Positions 17,114 to 26,855 of a stretch of DNA of 64,000 nucleotides are shown piece after piece. Source of the DNA: CBDBFG01 sp965204765 (GTDB lineage: Bacteria; Pseudomonadota; Alphaproteobacteria; Caedimonadales; UBA9215); NCBI GenBank assembly GCA_965204765.1, contig CBDBFG010000002.1, positions 1-64,000 of the forward strand. Reading direction: 5' to 3'. Position 1 is the first letter of the stretch; each line of letters opens with the position of its first letter. The notes under the pieces are model-generated. The model had not been told where the DNA came from. It worked only from the letters and a program-made list of their open reading frames with translations, and searched no databases. Both the position numbers and the translations under genes were made by a program.

Positions 17114-18499
17114 TTAATCCAACCATGTATTACGTTCAATACCAGCTCGCTCTAGATATAGTGCGATAGTATTTAAAATAGTGATTAGTTTTCTTTCTGA
17201 TTGCGATTCTGCTCTGGCCACTATAATTTCTTGTGTATTTGAAGCGCGCAATAGCCACCAACCATCATCTAATGTTACCCTAATGCCATCTATATCATTA
17301 AATGCTACATTATCAGTCTGTAGAAATTCTTTTATTTGCTCTATCAACCCAAATTTATCAAGCTCTTCACATGGTATTCTTATTTCTGGGGTACTATACA
17401 TTTTTGGCAAATTTGCAATCCATTGATCCAAAGCGATATTATTGTGATTCACCAAACCAATAAAGCGTAAAGCAGCATAAATAGCATCGTCAAAACCATA
17501 ATAACGATCAGCAAAAAATATATGACCACTCATCTCTCCACCTAATGGGCTATTGACTTGTCGCATTTTCTTTTTTACCAGTGAATGACCAGTCTTCCAC
17601 ATTAACGGCTTGCCCTCTTGGCGTTTAACATAATCAAAAAAAGTCTGACTAGTTTTAACATCAGCAACAATAGTGGCATTAGGATGGCTGAACAATACCT
17701 CGTCTGCAAACAAGCACAGGATTTGATCGCCGAATAGTATTTCGCCATCTTTATCGACAATGCCAATACGATCACCATCGCCATCAAAAGCAATACCAAA
17801 GTCACAATCCATCGTCAGAACTAATTCTTTTAATTGTTCCAAGTTTTCAGGAATAGTTGGATCAGGATGATGCGCTGGAAAAGTACCATCTATCTGTTCA
17901 TTAATAACATAATGCTCACCATCTATTTGCTCTAGTATGCTTTGTAGCACCTCACCAGCAGCACCATTACCAGGATCCCAAGCAACCTTAAGTTTGATAT
18001 CTTGGTAGTGAGTATTAAAATCATTTAATAAATAACTCACATACTCATCATTAATAATATTTGTTACCGCTTGGCCATCATCTTTAACAAAATCTTGCTG
18101 CTTTATTATCTGATATAAATTGGCTATTTCCTGTCCAAAGATCGCCTGTTGTCCTACCACTAATTTAAAACCATTAAATTCCGGTGGATTATGCGATCCG
18201 GTAATCATAATGGCACCATCCGCCTTATAATAATGCGAAGCAAAGTACAGCATAGGAGTAGGACCACAACCTATACGGATTACTTCTGCTCCTGATTTAA
18301 CCAAACCTTCTACTAATTTCTGCTCAATATCAGGAGAACTCAAGCGCCCATCATAAGCTACCACTATCTTACAATTACCTATCGCTTTGCGCACATAACT
18401 AGCGAATGCTCTGCCAAGCATGACAACCCCCGCAGAGTCAAAATCTTGACCTACTACTCCTCTGATATCATACTCTCTAAAAATTTTGCTATTTATCAC
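17114..18499 (-). CDS. Phosphomannomutase/phosphoglucomutase
   Basis: A 461-residue alpha-D-phosphohexomutase with four domains. The phosphoserine loop is TGSHNPPEFNG near residue 100, the Mg2+ loop DGDGDRIG near residue 240, the sugar-binding GGEMSGH near residue 320 and the phosphate-binding RASNTQEIIVARAE near residue 425. The length fits bacterial AlgC/ManB-type enzymes acting on mannose or glucose phosphates. With ugd and galU about 500 bases upstream on the same strand, it could supply glucose-1-phosphate for UDP-sugars. Confidence 0.92.
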   Translation of the reverse strand: MINSKIFREYDIRGVVGQDFDSAGVVMLGRAFASYVRKAIGNCKIVVAYDGRLSSPDIEQKLVEGLVKSGAEVIRIGCGPTPMLYFASHYYKADGAIMITGSHNPPEFNGFKLVVGQQAIFGQEIANLYQIIKQQDFVKDDGQAVTNIINDEYVSYLLNDFNTHYQDIKLKVAWDPGNGAAGEVLQSILEQIDGEHYVINEQIDGTFPAHHPDPTIPENLEQLKELVLTMDCDFGIAFDGDGDRIGIVDKDGEILFGDQILCLFADEVLFSHPNATIVADVKTSQTFFDYVKRQEGKPLMWKTGHSLVKKKMRQVNSPLGGEMSGHIFFADRYYGFDDAIYAALRFIGLVNHNNIALDQWIANLPKMYSTPEIRIPCEELDKFGLIEQIKEFLQTDNVAFNDIDGIRVTLDDGWWLLRASNTQEIIVARAESQSERKLITILNTIALYLERAGIERNTWLD

Positions 18500-18978
18500 G
18501 ATGACAGACTTTTGTTATTAATATATTCACCATAGGTTATACACTTGATTTAGTAAAATTAGTATCAAAATAAAATTTATAAGTTAAAAATTTTTTCTAC
18601 TGTTTACTATGGTGGATTAACTTTGAATTAATACGAATTTTGAGGAACGAAATGTATGTATAATACATAAGTGACGATTAAATGAAGTAAAAAACAAAGT
18701 GAAACCACTATATTACTGCATATTGTTATAACCAGCATCACTCTTAGCTTATATCAAAACCATCATGCCTATCAGATAAATTGCTTAGGAATATAATTGC
18801 ATTTGCTACAGCATAGTATTTAGCATTTTTATGATAAAACATTGATAATATAAAGAAAATTTTCACGAATAATTCGGGAATTCCAAAGTCGTAATTACCG
18901 TCCACAACTACCTTTACACAATACTAATTGCGTAATTTCATCAAAATAGATTAATAGAAACTATATAACTGGCGCCCA
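18500..18978. other. Gene-free stretch between ugd and the phosphohexomutase
   Basis: About 480 bases with no supported gene. A 15-base near-perfect palindrome, TATGTATAATACATA, lies at 18655-18669 and could be a small operator or chance in AT-rich DNA. No terminator with a T run is evident. Confidence 0.4.
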
Positions 18979-20280
18979 TCATCTACCAATGGAATAGTAT
19001 GATATTCCTTGGCTGTGCATTTCTTGTGGGTCATAGATATTACGCAAATCTATGATAGTACTATGATTCAATAATTGTTTAACCTTAGCTAAATTCAGTG
19101 CTCTAAACTCATTCCATTCTGTTAAAAACACCAATGCATCCGCCCCAAGCATTGCATCATAAGAATTGTCAGCATACTCTACCTCAGGCATTAGTTTTTT
19201 TGCTTCTTCCATTCCCTGTGGATCAAATGCCGTAATTTTTGCACCCTGTTGTTGTAAGATAGGAATAATATCAAGACTTGGGCTATCACGCATATCATTT
19301 GTATCTGGTTTAAAAGTTAAACCAAGAATAGCAACCTTTTTACCTTTCACCGAACCAGAACAATGTTTGATAACTTTATAAGCCATTTCTTTTTTACGTT
19401 GCGTGTTATAATTAATCACTTCTTGCACGATAGATTGCTCTACTCCCAAGGTTTTACCGGTATGCAGTAATGCCAAGGTATCCTTTGGAAAGCATGAACC
19501 GCCATAGCCAGGACCAGCATTTAAAAATTTATTACCTATTCTATTATCTAATCCCATTCCGATAGATATTGCTTGAATATCTGCATCGCATTGTTCACAC
19601 ATATCAGCAATTTGATTAATAAATGCAATTTTAGTAGCCAAAAAAGCATTCGAAGCATATTTAATTAATTCAGCTGTATCAGGATTAGTAAACACCATCG
19701 GCACACCCAAAGAATCCAAGGGTCGATACAACAATTTCATCACTTCTTTTGCTCTATTGCTGGTACAACCTATCACTACACGATCGGGTTTCATAAAATC
19801 TTCTATTGCCGATCCTTCGCGTAAAAATTCGGGGTTAGAAACTACATCAAAATCTGCTGCAGAATTATGCTGATGAATAATTTCTGTCACCTTATTAACA
19901 GTGCCAACAGGCACGGTAGATTTATTAACAATTATTGTATAACCGGAAAGGTGGTTTGCAATTTCTTTTGCCACACCATAAACATAGCGCATATCTGCAC
20001 TACCATTAGTGGGATCATTAGGTGTGCCCACTGCAATAAAGACAATATCTGCACTAGAAACAGCGCTACGAATATCCGTAGTAAATTGTAATCTTTTCTT
20101 GTTACTATTTTCTTTTATCAAAGCTTCTAGTCCTGGTTCATAAATAGGCACTTTACCAGCATTCAACAAATCTATTTTTGTTTTATTATTGTCGATACAG
20201 ACAACCTCAAAACCAAATTCTGCTAAACAGGTACCGGTTACTAGCCCTACGTATCCGACTCCTACTACCGCAACTTTCAT
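18979..20280 (-). CDS. ugd: UDP-glucose 6-dehydrogenase
   Basis: A 433-residue UDP-glucose/GDP-mannose dehydrogenase. The N-terminal NAD site is VAVVGVGYVGLVTG, the NAD-domain segment FIAVGTP follows near residue 85, and the catalytic cysteine lies in GPGYGGSCFPKD near residue 260. The C-terminal UDP-binding domain has GLTFKPDTNDMRDSPS. It oxidises UDP-glucose twice to UDP-glucuronate. galU sits 8 bases upstream and makes its substrate, so the two form an operon. Confidence 0.96.
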   Translation of the reverse strand: MKVAVVGVGYVGLVTGTCLAEFGFEVVCIDNNKTKIDLLNAGKVPIYEPGLEALIKENSNKKRLQFTTDIRSAVSSADIVFIAVGTPNDPTNGSADMRYVYGVAKEIANHLSGYTIIVNKSTVPVGTVNKVTEIIHQHNSAADFDVVSNPEFLREGSAIEDFMKPDRVVIGCTSNRAKEVMKLLYRPLDSLGVPMVFTNPDTAELIKYASNAFLATKIAFINQIADMCEQCDADIQAISIGMGLDNRIGNKFLNAGPGYGGSCFPKDTLALLHTGKTLGVEQSIVQEVINYNTQRKKEMAYKVIKHCSGSVKGKKVAILGLTFKPDTNDMRDSPSLDIIPILQQQGAKITAFDPQGMEEAKKLMPEVEYADNSYDAMLGADALVFLTEWNEFRALNLAKVKQLLNHSTIIDLRNIYDPQEMHSQGISYYSIGR

Positions 20281-20288
20281 AATTTCTC

Positions 20289-21158
20289 CTAAATAATATC
20301 CCGTATATATTGTGCAATATCATCAGATATAGTCTTATTATCCAGTGATAATCTAATATTGGCTTTAATATAGCCTGATTTTGAACCGCAATCTATGCGC
20401 TCACCTTCATATAAAAAACCATAACATTGTTGTTTTTGGCTAATAGTAGCAATAGCATCAGTCAGTTGAATTTCATCATCAAAACCCTTTTGTTGCGTCT
20501 CCAATACATCAAAAATTTTAGAATCAAGAATGTATCTTCCTACAACAGCTAAATTAGAGGGGGATTGGCTTAAATCCGGTTTTTCGACAATCCCCTTTAC
20601 CGCAAATATATTATGCTGATCAGAAGGTGTAGGATCTATTATACCATACCTACTAACTTGGCTATCCGGCACATTCATTACCGCCAGTATATTAGCGCTA
20701 TACTGTTCATACATATCCATCATTTGCTTAAGACAAGGTACTTTGGAATAAATAAAATCATCGGCTAACAATACGGCAAAAGGTTCATCGTGAATAAAAT
20801 TTCTAGCACACCATACCGCATGCCCTAAACCCATTGGTTCTTGCTGTCTAGTATATACTATGGATCCTGGCTTAGAAACGTAAGAAGTAATTTGCTCTAA
20901 AGCTTCAAAATTATTTCTTTTACGTAAATTATCCTCTAATTCAAATGAACGGTCAAAATGATCTTCTATAGCTGTTTTATTTTTGCCAGTAACAAAAATT
21001 ATTTCTTCTATACCAGCGGCAATAGCCTCTTCTACCGCATATTGAATCAATGGTTTATCAACGATGGGCAACATTTCTTTAGGCATCGACTTTGTAGCAG
21101 GTAAGAATCTTGTACCCATACCACCAACTGGAAATATCGCTTTTCTAATTTTTTTCAT
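20289..21158 (-). CDS. galU: UTP--glucose-1-phosphate uridylyltransferase
   Basis: A 289-residue GalU. The nucleotidyltransferase signature is AIFPVGGMGTRFLPATKSMPKEMLPI at the N-terminus (GxGTRxLPxTK), with VEKP near residue 180 and the late RIDCGSKSGYIKAN block near residue 255. It makes UDP-glucose from UTP and glucose-1-phosphate. It is the first gene of galU-ugd. Together they indicate UDP-glucuronate production for surface polysaccharide or lipid A modification, unusual for reduced intracellular genomes. Confidence 0.96.
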   Translation of the reverse strand: MKKIRKAIFPVGGMGTRFLPATKSMPKEMLPIVDKPLIQYAVEEAIAAGIEEIIFVTGKNKTAIEDHFDRSFELEDNLRKRNNFEALEQITSYVSKPGSIVYTRQQEPMGLGHAVWCARNFIHDEPFAVLLADDFIYSKVPCLKQMMDMYEQYSANILAVMNVPDSQVSRYGIIDPTPSDQHNIFAVKGIVEKPDLSQSPSNLAVVGRYILDSKIFDVLETQQKGFDDEIQLTDAIATISQKQQCYGFLYEGERIDCGSKSGYIKANIRLSLDNKTISDDIAQYIRDII

Positions 21159-21253
21159 ATCGTTTTTATATTCTTAAAAAATCAATGGATTATATACTTT
21201 TTAAACCTTATTTTCTAGCACGTTTGTAATTATGACTTTATATAATTAAATAG

Positions 21254-21269
21254 GTTGGATCAATCCAAC
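21254..21269 (-). terminator. Short hairpin downstream of uvrA
   Basis: GTTGGAT and ATCCAAC form a 7-bp perfect stem with a 2-base loop, 15 bases after the uvrA stop. No T run follows on the minus strand, so terminator function is uncertain. Confidence 0.35.
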
Positions 21270-21283
21270 GCAAGGTCCAAGAA

Positions 21284-24094
21284 CTATAACAATTCTTTTA
21301 AATATTTTCCAGTGTAACTCTCTTGGATCTTTATTATATCTTGTGGTGCTCCACATGCTACTATTTTCCCACCTTTTTCTCCACCTTCTGGACCAACATC
21401 AACAATCCAATCAGAGGTCTTAATCACATCCAAGTTATGTTCAATAACTACTACAGTATTACCTTGATCAACTAATGAATGTAATATTTCTAATAATTTT
21501 TTTACATCATCAGTATGCAAACCAGTAGTTGGTTCATCAAGAATATACAAAGTGCTTCCGGTAGAGCGCTTGGCAAGCTCTTTAGCAAGTTTTACTCGCT
21601 GCGCTTCACCACCAGACAAGGTGGTTGCTTGTTGACCAATATTAATGTAACCAAGCCCCACATGCTGTAAAGTTTTTAACTTACTAGCAATATTAGGCAA
21701 ATGTTCAAAAAATTCCACTCCTTCATCAACTGTCATACGCAAAATATCTGCAATAGAACGATCTCTGTATTCTATCTCAAGGGTTTCTTTATTATATCTT
21801 GCTCCTTTGCATTGATCACATTCAATGTACACATCAGGCAAAAAATGCATTTCAATCTTAATTACCCCATCTCCTTGACAGGTTTCACAACGTCCACCCT
21901 TTACATTAAATGAAAACCTACCCGGAGTGTAACCTTTTGCTTTTGATTCTGGTAAGCCCGCAAACCATTCACGAATATTAGTAAAGACCCCTGTATACGT
22001 AGCTGGATTAGAACGAGGAGTCTTACCTATCGGCGATTGATCAATATCAATTACTTTATCAATATTATCAACCCCTAATAACTTATCATAATGTTTGTTA
22101 TTATTTTTCTTTACTCTGCTATTAAGCCTTTCATGCAAGGCTTGATAAAGAGTTTCGATAATCAAAGATGACTTTCCACCACCAGAGACTCCAGTTATTG
22201 ATACAAATTTACCTAAAGGCAAAGTCAGTGAAACATTTTGCAAATTATTAGCTGTCGCACCAATTAATTTAATAAAGCAATCTTTATGTCCTGCACGTAG
22301 TTTACCGGGCACTGCTATTTGCTTTGTACCAGTTAAATATTGCCCAGTTAAACTATCATCATTACCTGCTATTTCTTGTACGCTACCTTGAGCAGTAATT
22401 CTACCACCATGCACTCCTGCCTTGGGACCAATATCAATCACAAAGTCTGCTTCTTTAATAGTGTCTAAATCATGTTCAACAACTATTACCGTGTTACCTA
22501 AATCGCGTAGTTTTTTTAGCGTATCAATTAACCTGGCATTGTCTCGTTGATGCAAACCAATAGACGGCTCATCTAATACATACAACACTCCTGTTAGACC
22601 TGAGCCAATTTGTGATGCTAATCTGATACGCTGACTTTCACCACCACTTAACGTACCAGAAGAACGTGATAAACTTAAATAACTCAATCCAACACTTTGT
22701 AAAAAATGCAACCTAGCACTGATTTCTTTCAGTATTTTGATCGCTATTTCATTCTTGTGATCTGATAATTTATCTGGCAATTCATTAAACCATTTTATTG
22801 CATCATCAATGGATAAATCTGTGATTCTGCCAATATGTTTATCATTAATCCTCACGCATAAAGCCTCTTTATTCAGACGATAACCACCGCAAGCATCGCA
22901 AACATGTTGCATCTGATATTTAGCCAACTCTTCTTTCACTCTAGGCTTTTCCGCTGTTTTCCATCTTTCTTTTAGCTTCGGGATAATGCCGTAGAATATT
23001 CCCAGCACACCATAACGTTGTGTTGGCACTTTTTCTGTTGCACCGTAAAGCAACATATTTTTTGTATTTTCCTTTAAGTTTTTAAAAGGTTTTCTAATAT
23101 CATCATCACAATAGTTATTCACAATATTAATAGTATAATCATCCCAAAAATAATCATTTTGCCGCCATGGAGCAATGGCCCCATCAGTGATAGATATATT
23201 ATCGTTTGGTACAATTAGTTCTGAAGCAAAGGTTACATTTACCCCCAAGCCAGAACATTTCTGACAGGAACCAAATGGACTGTTGAACGAAAATAATCTA
23301 GGCTCTATCTCGGTAATGCAAAAGCCTGATTCTGGACAAGAGAATTTTTCAGAAAATACGACGGTTTCTTGCAGATCTACTTTTTCAACAAACACTATCC
23401 CATCGGATAACTTACTAGCTATTTCTATACTGTCAGCCAATCTTGACTTAATTTCTGGCTTGATTACCAATCTATCAATCACAACTGAAATATTATGCTT
23501 AATATTTTTATCTAAATCTGGAATATCTTCTATAGCATAAATCTCGTTATTGATTTTTACCCTTTGGAAACCTTGCTTTCTTACTAACTCAATTTCTTTT
23601 CTATGCTCACCTTTTTTCCCTCTAACAATCGGTGAAATAATGTATACCCTTGTACCCTCATCAAATTTTAGTACTGCATCTACCATTTGTGAAACAGATT
23701 GGCTCTCAATAGGCAATCCAGTAGCCGGAGAATAAGGCACCCCTACTCTGGCATATAATAATCTGAGATAATCATATATTTCAGTTACTGTTCCCACTGT
23801 TGAGCGAGGATTTTTTGAGGTAGTCCTTTGCTCGATAGAAATAGCGGGTGATAAACCAGCAATAGAATCCACATCAGGCTTAGGCATTAATTCTAAAAAT
23901 TGCCTAGCATAGGACGAAAGACTTTCCACATAACGCCGCTGTCCTTCGGCATAGATTGTATCAAATGCTAATGATGATTTTCCCGAACCACTAAGTCCTG
24001 TAATAACAGTTAATTTGTTCTTGGGAATTTCTACATTAATATTTTTTAAATTGTGCTCTTTGGCACCTTTAATAGATAGATATTGACTACTCAT
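21284..24094 (-). CDS. uvrA: Excinuclease ABC subunit A
   Basis: A 936-residue UvrA, full length for the family. Two ABC ATPase modules are visible: Walker A GLSGSGKSSLAFDT near residue 32 and GVSGGGKSSL near residue 640; signatures LSGGESQRI near 490 and LSGGEAQRV near 830. Zinc modules appear as CPESGFC and CQKCSGLG, CDACGGYRL, and CETCQGDGVIKIE with CDQCKGARYN. UvrA recognises bulky DNA lesions and loads UvrB in nucleotide excision repair. It is monocistronic here, divergent from a DMT exporter. Confidence 0.98.
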   Translation of the reverse strand: MSSQYLSIKGAKEHNLKNINVEIPKNKLTVITGLSGSGKSSLAFDTIYAEGQRRYVESLSSYARQFLELMPKPDVDSIAGLSPAISIEQRTTSKNPRSTVGTVTEIYDYLRLLYARVGVPYSPATGLPIESQSVSQMVDAVLKFDEGTRVYIISPIVRGKKGEHRKEIELVRKQGFQRVKINNEIYAIEDIPDLDKNIKHNISVVIDRLVIKPEIKSRLADSIEIASKLSDGIVFVEKVDLQETVVFSEKFSCPESGFCITEIEPRLFSFNSPFGSCQKCSGLGVNVTFASELIVPNDNISITDGAIAPWRQNDYFWDDYTINIVNNYCDDDIRKPFKNLKENTKNMLLYGATEKVPTQRYGVLGIFYGIIPKLKERWKTAEKPRVKEELAKYQMQHVCDACGGYRLNKEALCVRINDKHIGRITDLSIDDAIKWFNELPDKLSDHKNEIAIKILKEISARLHFLQSVGLSYLSLSRSSGTLSGGESQRIRLASQIGSGLTGVLYVLDEPSIGLHQRDNARLIDTLKKLRDLGNTVIVVEHDLDTIKEADFVIDIGPKAGVHGGRITAQGSVQEIAGNDDSLTGQYLTGTKQIAVPGKLRAGHKDCFIKLIGATANNLQNVSLTLPLGKFVSITGVSGGGKSSLIIETLYQALHERLNSRVKKNNNKHYDKLLGVDNIDKVIDIDQSPIGKTPRSNPATYTGVFTNIREWFAGLPESKAKGYTPGRFSFNVKGGRCETCQGDGVIKIEMHFLPDVYIECDQCKGARYNKETLEIEYRDRSIADILRMTVDEGVEFFEHLPNIASKLKTLQHVGLGYINIGQQATTLSGGEAQRVKLAKELAKRSTGSTLYILDEPTTGLHTDDVKKLLEILHSLVDQGNTVVVIEHNLDVIKTSDWIVDVGPEGGEKGGKIVACGAPQDIIKIQESYTGKYLKELL

Positions 24095-24213
24095 TATAAA
24101 ATTGTTCTAATAACTGTTATTTTAAACTGTTTACTACTACTTTACATAATTTACCTAAGCAGATAGTAATTAAGCCACATTTTATGTAAACATTACAATG
24201 AAAATATAATGAT

Positions 24214-25152
24214 GTGAGTTATTTTATGCAAATACAAAAAAATTATAATAACATTATTGGTGCCAGCTGGAAAATATTAGCATGTTTGTGCTTTGCTGCT
24301 ATTAATACCATGGTGCGCTACTTAACTGGTGGTGCAGGCAATATCACAAACCCATTGTCATATGATGTAGTTGTATTTTTCCAAAATTTGTTTGCCGTAT
24401 TAATTATCCTGCCTTTTATTGCGAAAGATGGTTTAAGTGTGTACAAACCTAACCATATTAGTTTGCATTTAACGAGAATTATTTCCGCAGTAGTAGGTAT
24501 AGTGTGCTTTTATTGCGCTCTATCAAAAATGCAGATAACCTATGCCGTTGCCTTGCAATTTACCGGACCAATCTTTACCGTATTAGGTGCTAAACTATAT
24601 CTACAAGAGCGCATCACTAAACTTAAACTACTTGGTATTATATTGGGTTTTGCTGGTGCAGTAATCATTACCAGGCCAGATCAAAAACTTCTTGGACTAC
24701 AAAATGAGATAAGCTTATATATATTTTTACCCCTAATATCGGCGATCTGCTTTGCCATTGCTAAACTAACCGCTCGTGAATTATCCGTTAGAGGTGAAAA
24801 ACCAAAAGTACTAACAAGCTATTTGTTAATTTTTATGGTACCAGTATCGGGGATAATAGCTATATTTAATTGGCAACTACCTAGTCTTGAACAATTATCA
24901 GCCCTGTTCATTTTAGGCATCCTCAGCAGTTTGGCTCACTATGCCACCGCCAAGGCATACGTATATGCCGAAGTAATATTTTTAATGCCATTTGGTTTTG
25001 CCAGACTTATTCTTACTGCAATTCTAGGCTTTATAACCTTTAAGGAATTTCCGCAAAATCAATTTGCTTGGTACGGTATATGCCTTGTCTTAAGCAGTGC
25101 ATCGGTGATAACAATTGCTGAACGCAGGGTTAACAATCGCGTAAATGCGTAG
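24214..25152 (+). CDS. EamA/DMT-family transporter
   Basis: A 312-residue membrane protein with ten hydrophobic segments in two EamA repeats, each about 140 residues: ILACLCFAAINTMVRYL and ILGFAGAVIITRP in the first, LIFMVPVSGIIAIF and ICLVLSSASVITIA in the second. DMT carriers of this kind export or import small metabolites such as amino acids, purines or SAM; Rickettsiales carry several, some known to import SAM. The substrate cannot be read. GTG 24214 or ATG 24226 may be the start; no clear ribosome-binding site decides. Confidence 0.85.
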   Translation: MSYFMQIQKNYNNIIGASWKILACLCFAAINTMVRYLTGGAGNITNPLSYDVVVFFQNLFAVLIILPFIAKDGLSVYKPNHISLHLTRIISAVVGIVCFYCALSKMQITYAVALQFTGPIFTVLGAKLYLQERITKLKLLGIILGFAGAVIITRPDQKLLGLQNEISLYIFLPLISAICFAIAKLTARELSVRGEKPKVLTSYLLIFMVPVSGIIAIFNWQLPSLEQLSALFILGILSSLAHYATAKAYVYAEVIFLMPFGFARLILTAILGFITFKEFPQNQFAWYGICLVLSSASVITIAERRVNNRVNA

Positions 25153-25184
25153 CCATTTTTAAGTATGCGAATAACATTGTAACT

Positions 25185-26609
25185 TTATGATTGCCACAAG
25201 AATGGCTTGAATCCAGGTGTCATCGCCAACCATCGTTTCCGGTAATGCTGTAACTTACCTTGCATAACTTGTGGTTTAAATATTTGCTCTACCACAATAT
25301 CTTCTGCTAAAATTTCACCAAGCATGTTATAGCCATCTACTCGCATTTTTTCTATAAGCTGCTCTGAAATAGTACACTTATTAACAAATACCTCACTTAT
25401 TTGCGCCGCAACTTCAGCAATAAAAGGATAATTTTTACCAGCAGGAGCATTTAAGGTTAATCCGGTTACGGTACGATAATAGGAATCCTCTCCCTGTTGT
25501 TGCTCATAGGATATATTATAGTCAACGTATCTTTCCTGACTATCCGCAGATACATATTTTACTCTAATTGTAGCGGGGCTAATGTAAAATATTCTATATT
25601 CAACAGGCTGAAAACCTAAATATTGGTCAAGTGCATGAATATTACGTGGCACTACATAACCATCCGAAGGTTCTAATGCCTGAAATAACGTCTGCGTAAA
25701 TGAATGAAAAGCCTTTTCTGTACATAGCTGTGCGGTGGCAACAGGAAATTCATGGGTCATCAAAAATAGCAATTTTATATCATTTGCAGAACAATCTTGA
25801 TGATGCAATATAGTTCTAAAAAACTTAAATGTATCATACTCAAATTTGACAAATTTTTCGTGCATAAAACTACAATGTACAAAATCATGATAAAGTATAG
25901 CTGTCGGTGTGCGAAAAATTCCACCATGAGATGGACAAATATCATCTTTTGCAGCAAACATAGCGAGGCTGATGGGCATATCATGATCATCTAACAGCGC
26001 ATGAATAAATTGTTCTGGCGATAATTCATCAGCAAAGATTATCGCATCATATAACATGCTATAACTTTTTAAATCACGCAGCAAAAAACTATAAAAATCT
26101 AAAGATAACCAACCATCTATTTTTTCTTCCAATACATCAATAACCTTTAGTACTTTGCTATATGATGATCGCAATAATTTTGAATCCAAAGCTCCATCAA
26201 ATGATTTAGCATGTGACAACAATGTAGATACCCTTAAACAATGTATGCGCAATTTATATATTGTTAGATCTGTCAAATGTTCAAATGCCTCATGAGCAAA
26301 AAGATCAAATTCTCGTGCATATAAAACCCTACTTTCCTTGCTCATATTGTCATAAATATATCCTAGTGCTCGTTCTAACATTTGTCCAAGATCTGCTATT
26401 GCACCTTGCGAACAAATCCCATGCTGCTGAGCTTGTTTATATATTTTTTTATACTCCTTAATTTGTCCATCAGCATCTGGAATAGACTTAGTAAAATTAG
26501 CATCCTTAATACGAGCAACAAACTCAGCCTCATTTTCTGGACAATCCCAACTTAACGCTAACTTAATATTTAGCAAAACAAATACAGTATAGAGTATAAT
26601 TTTGTACAT
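25185..26609 (-). CDS. Exported hypothetical protein (474 aa)
   Basis: I place the start at ATG 26609 because it opens a standard signal peptide (MYKIILYTVFVLLNIKLALS) followed by WDCPENE; a longer frame upstream has no signal-like start. The mature part is about 450 residues, mainly helical in its first half with scattered cysteines and a histidine-rich patch near residue 250 (YHDFVHCSFMHEKF), then a more beta-like C-terminal third. I do not recognise any family. It opens the accessory region of exported proteins at 25-32 kb; a role outside the cytoplasm is inferred from the signal only. Confidence 0.6.
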   Translation of the reverse strand: MYKIILYTVFVLLNIKLALSWDCPENEAEFVARIKDANFTKSIPDADGQIKEYKKIYKQAQQHGICSQGAIADLGQMLERALGYIYDNMSKESRVLYAREFDLFAHEAFEHLTDLTIYKLRIHCLRVSTLLSHAKSFDGALDSKLLRSSYSKVLKVIDVLEEKIDGWLSLDFYSFLLRDLKSYSMLYDAIIFADELSPEQFIHALLDDHDMPISLAMFAAKDDICPSHGGIFRTPTAILYHDFVHCSFMHEKFVKFEYDTFKFFRTILHHQDCSANDIKLLFLMTHEFPVATAQLCTEKAFHSFTQTLFQALEPSDGYVVPRNIHALDQYLGFQPVEYRIFYISPATIRVKYVSADSQERYVDYNISYEQQQGEDSYYRTVTGLTLNAPAGKNYPFIAEVAAQISEVFVNKCTISEQLIEKMRVDGYNMLGEILAEDIVVEQIFKPQVMQGKLQHYRKRWLAMTPGFKPFLWQS

Positions 26610-26778
26610 TCTTAACCTTGTAAAAATTTCGCAATCGTAGCCCTTACATGACAAAAAGTCAAATAAATGATTAATCTGAGCAAAAATAAGCAAAGCAAAA
26701 GATACGCAAAAACGCCTTGAATAACAAGATATAACGATAATAGCATAGGATAGACGTAAAGGATAAATATTATGATAA

Positions 26779-26855
26779 TGGTGCCACAGAGAGGAATCGA
26801 ACCTCCGACCCCACCCTTACCAAGGGTGTGCTCTACCACTGAGCCACTGTGGCAC
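26779..26855 (-). tRNA. tRNA-Thr (GGT)
   Basis: Acceptor GTGCCAC (26855-26849) pairs with GTGGCAC and is followed by ACCA, with CCA encoded at 26781-26779. The anticodon loop TTGGTAA sits between ACCC and GGGT stems and gives anticodon GGT. The T loop TTCGATT is standard. Confidence 0.95.

Noticed and set aside
18655..18669. Regulatory palindrome upstream of ugd-phosphohexomutase spacer
   Set aside because: TATGTATAATACATA is near-perfect but consists of A/T-rich steps and is not positioned near a clear promoter; chance is likely.
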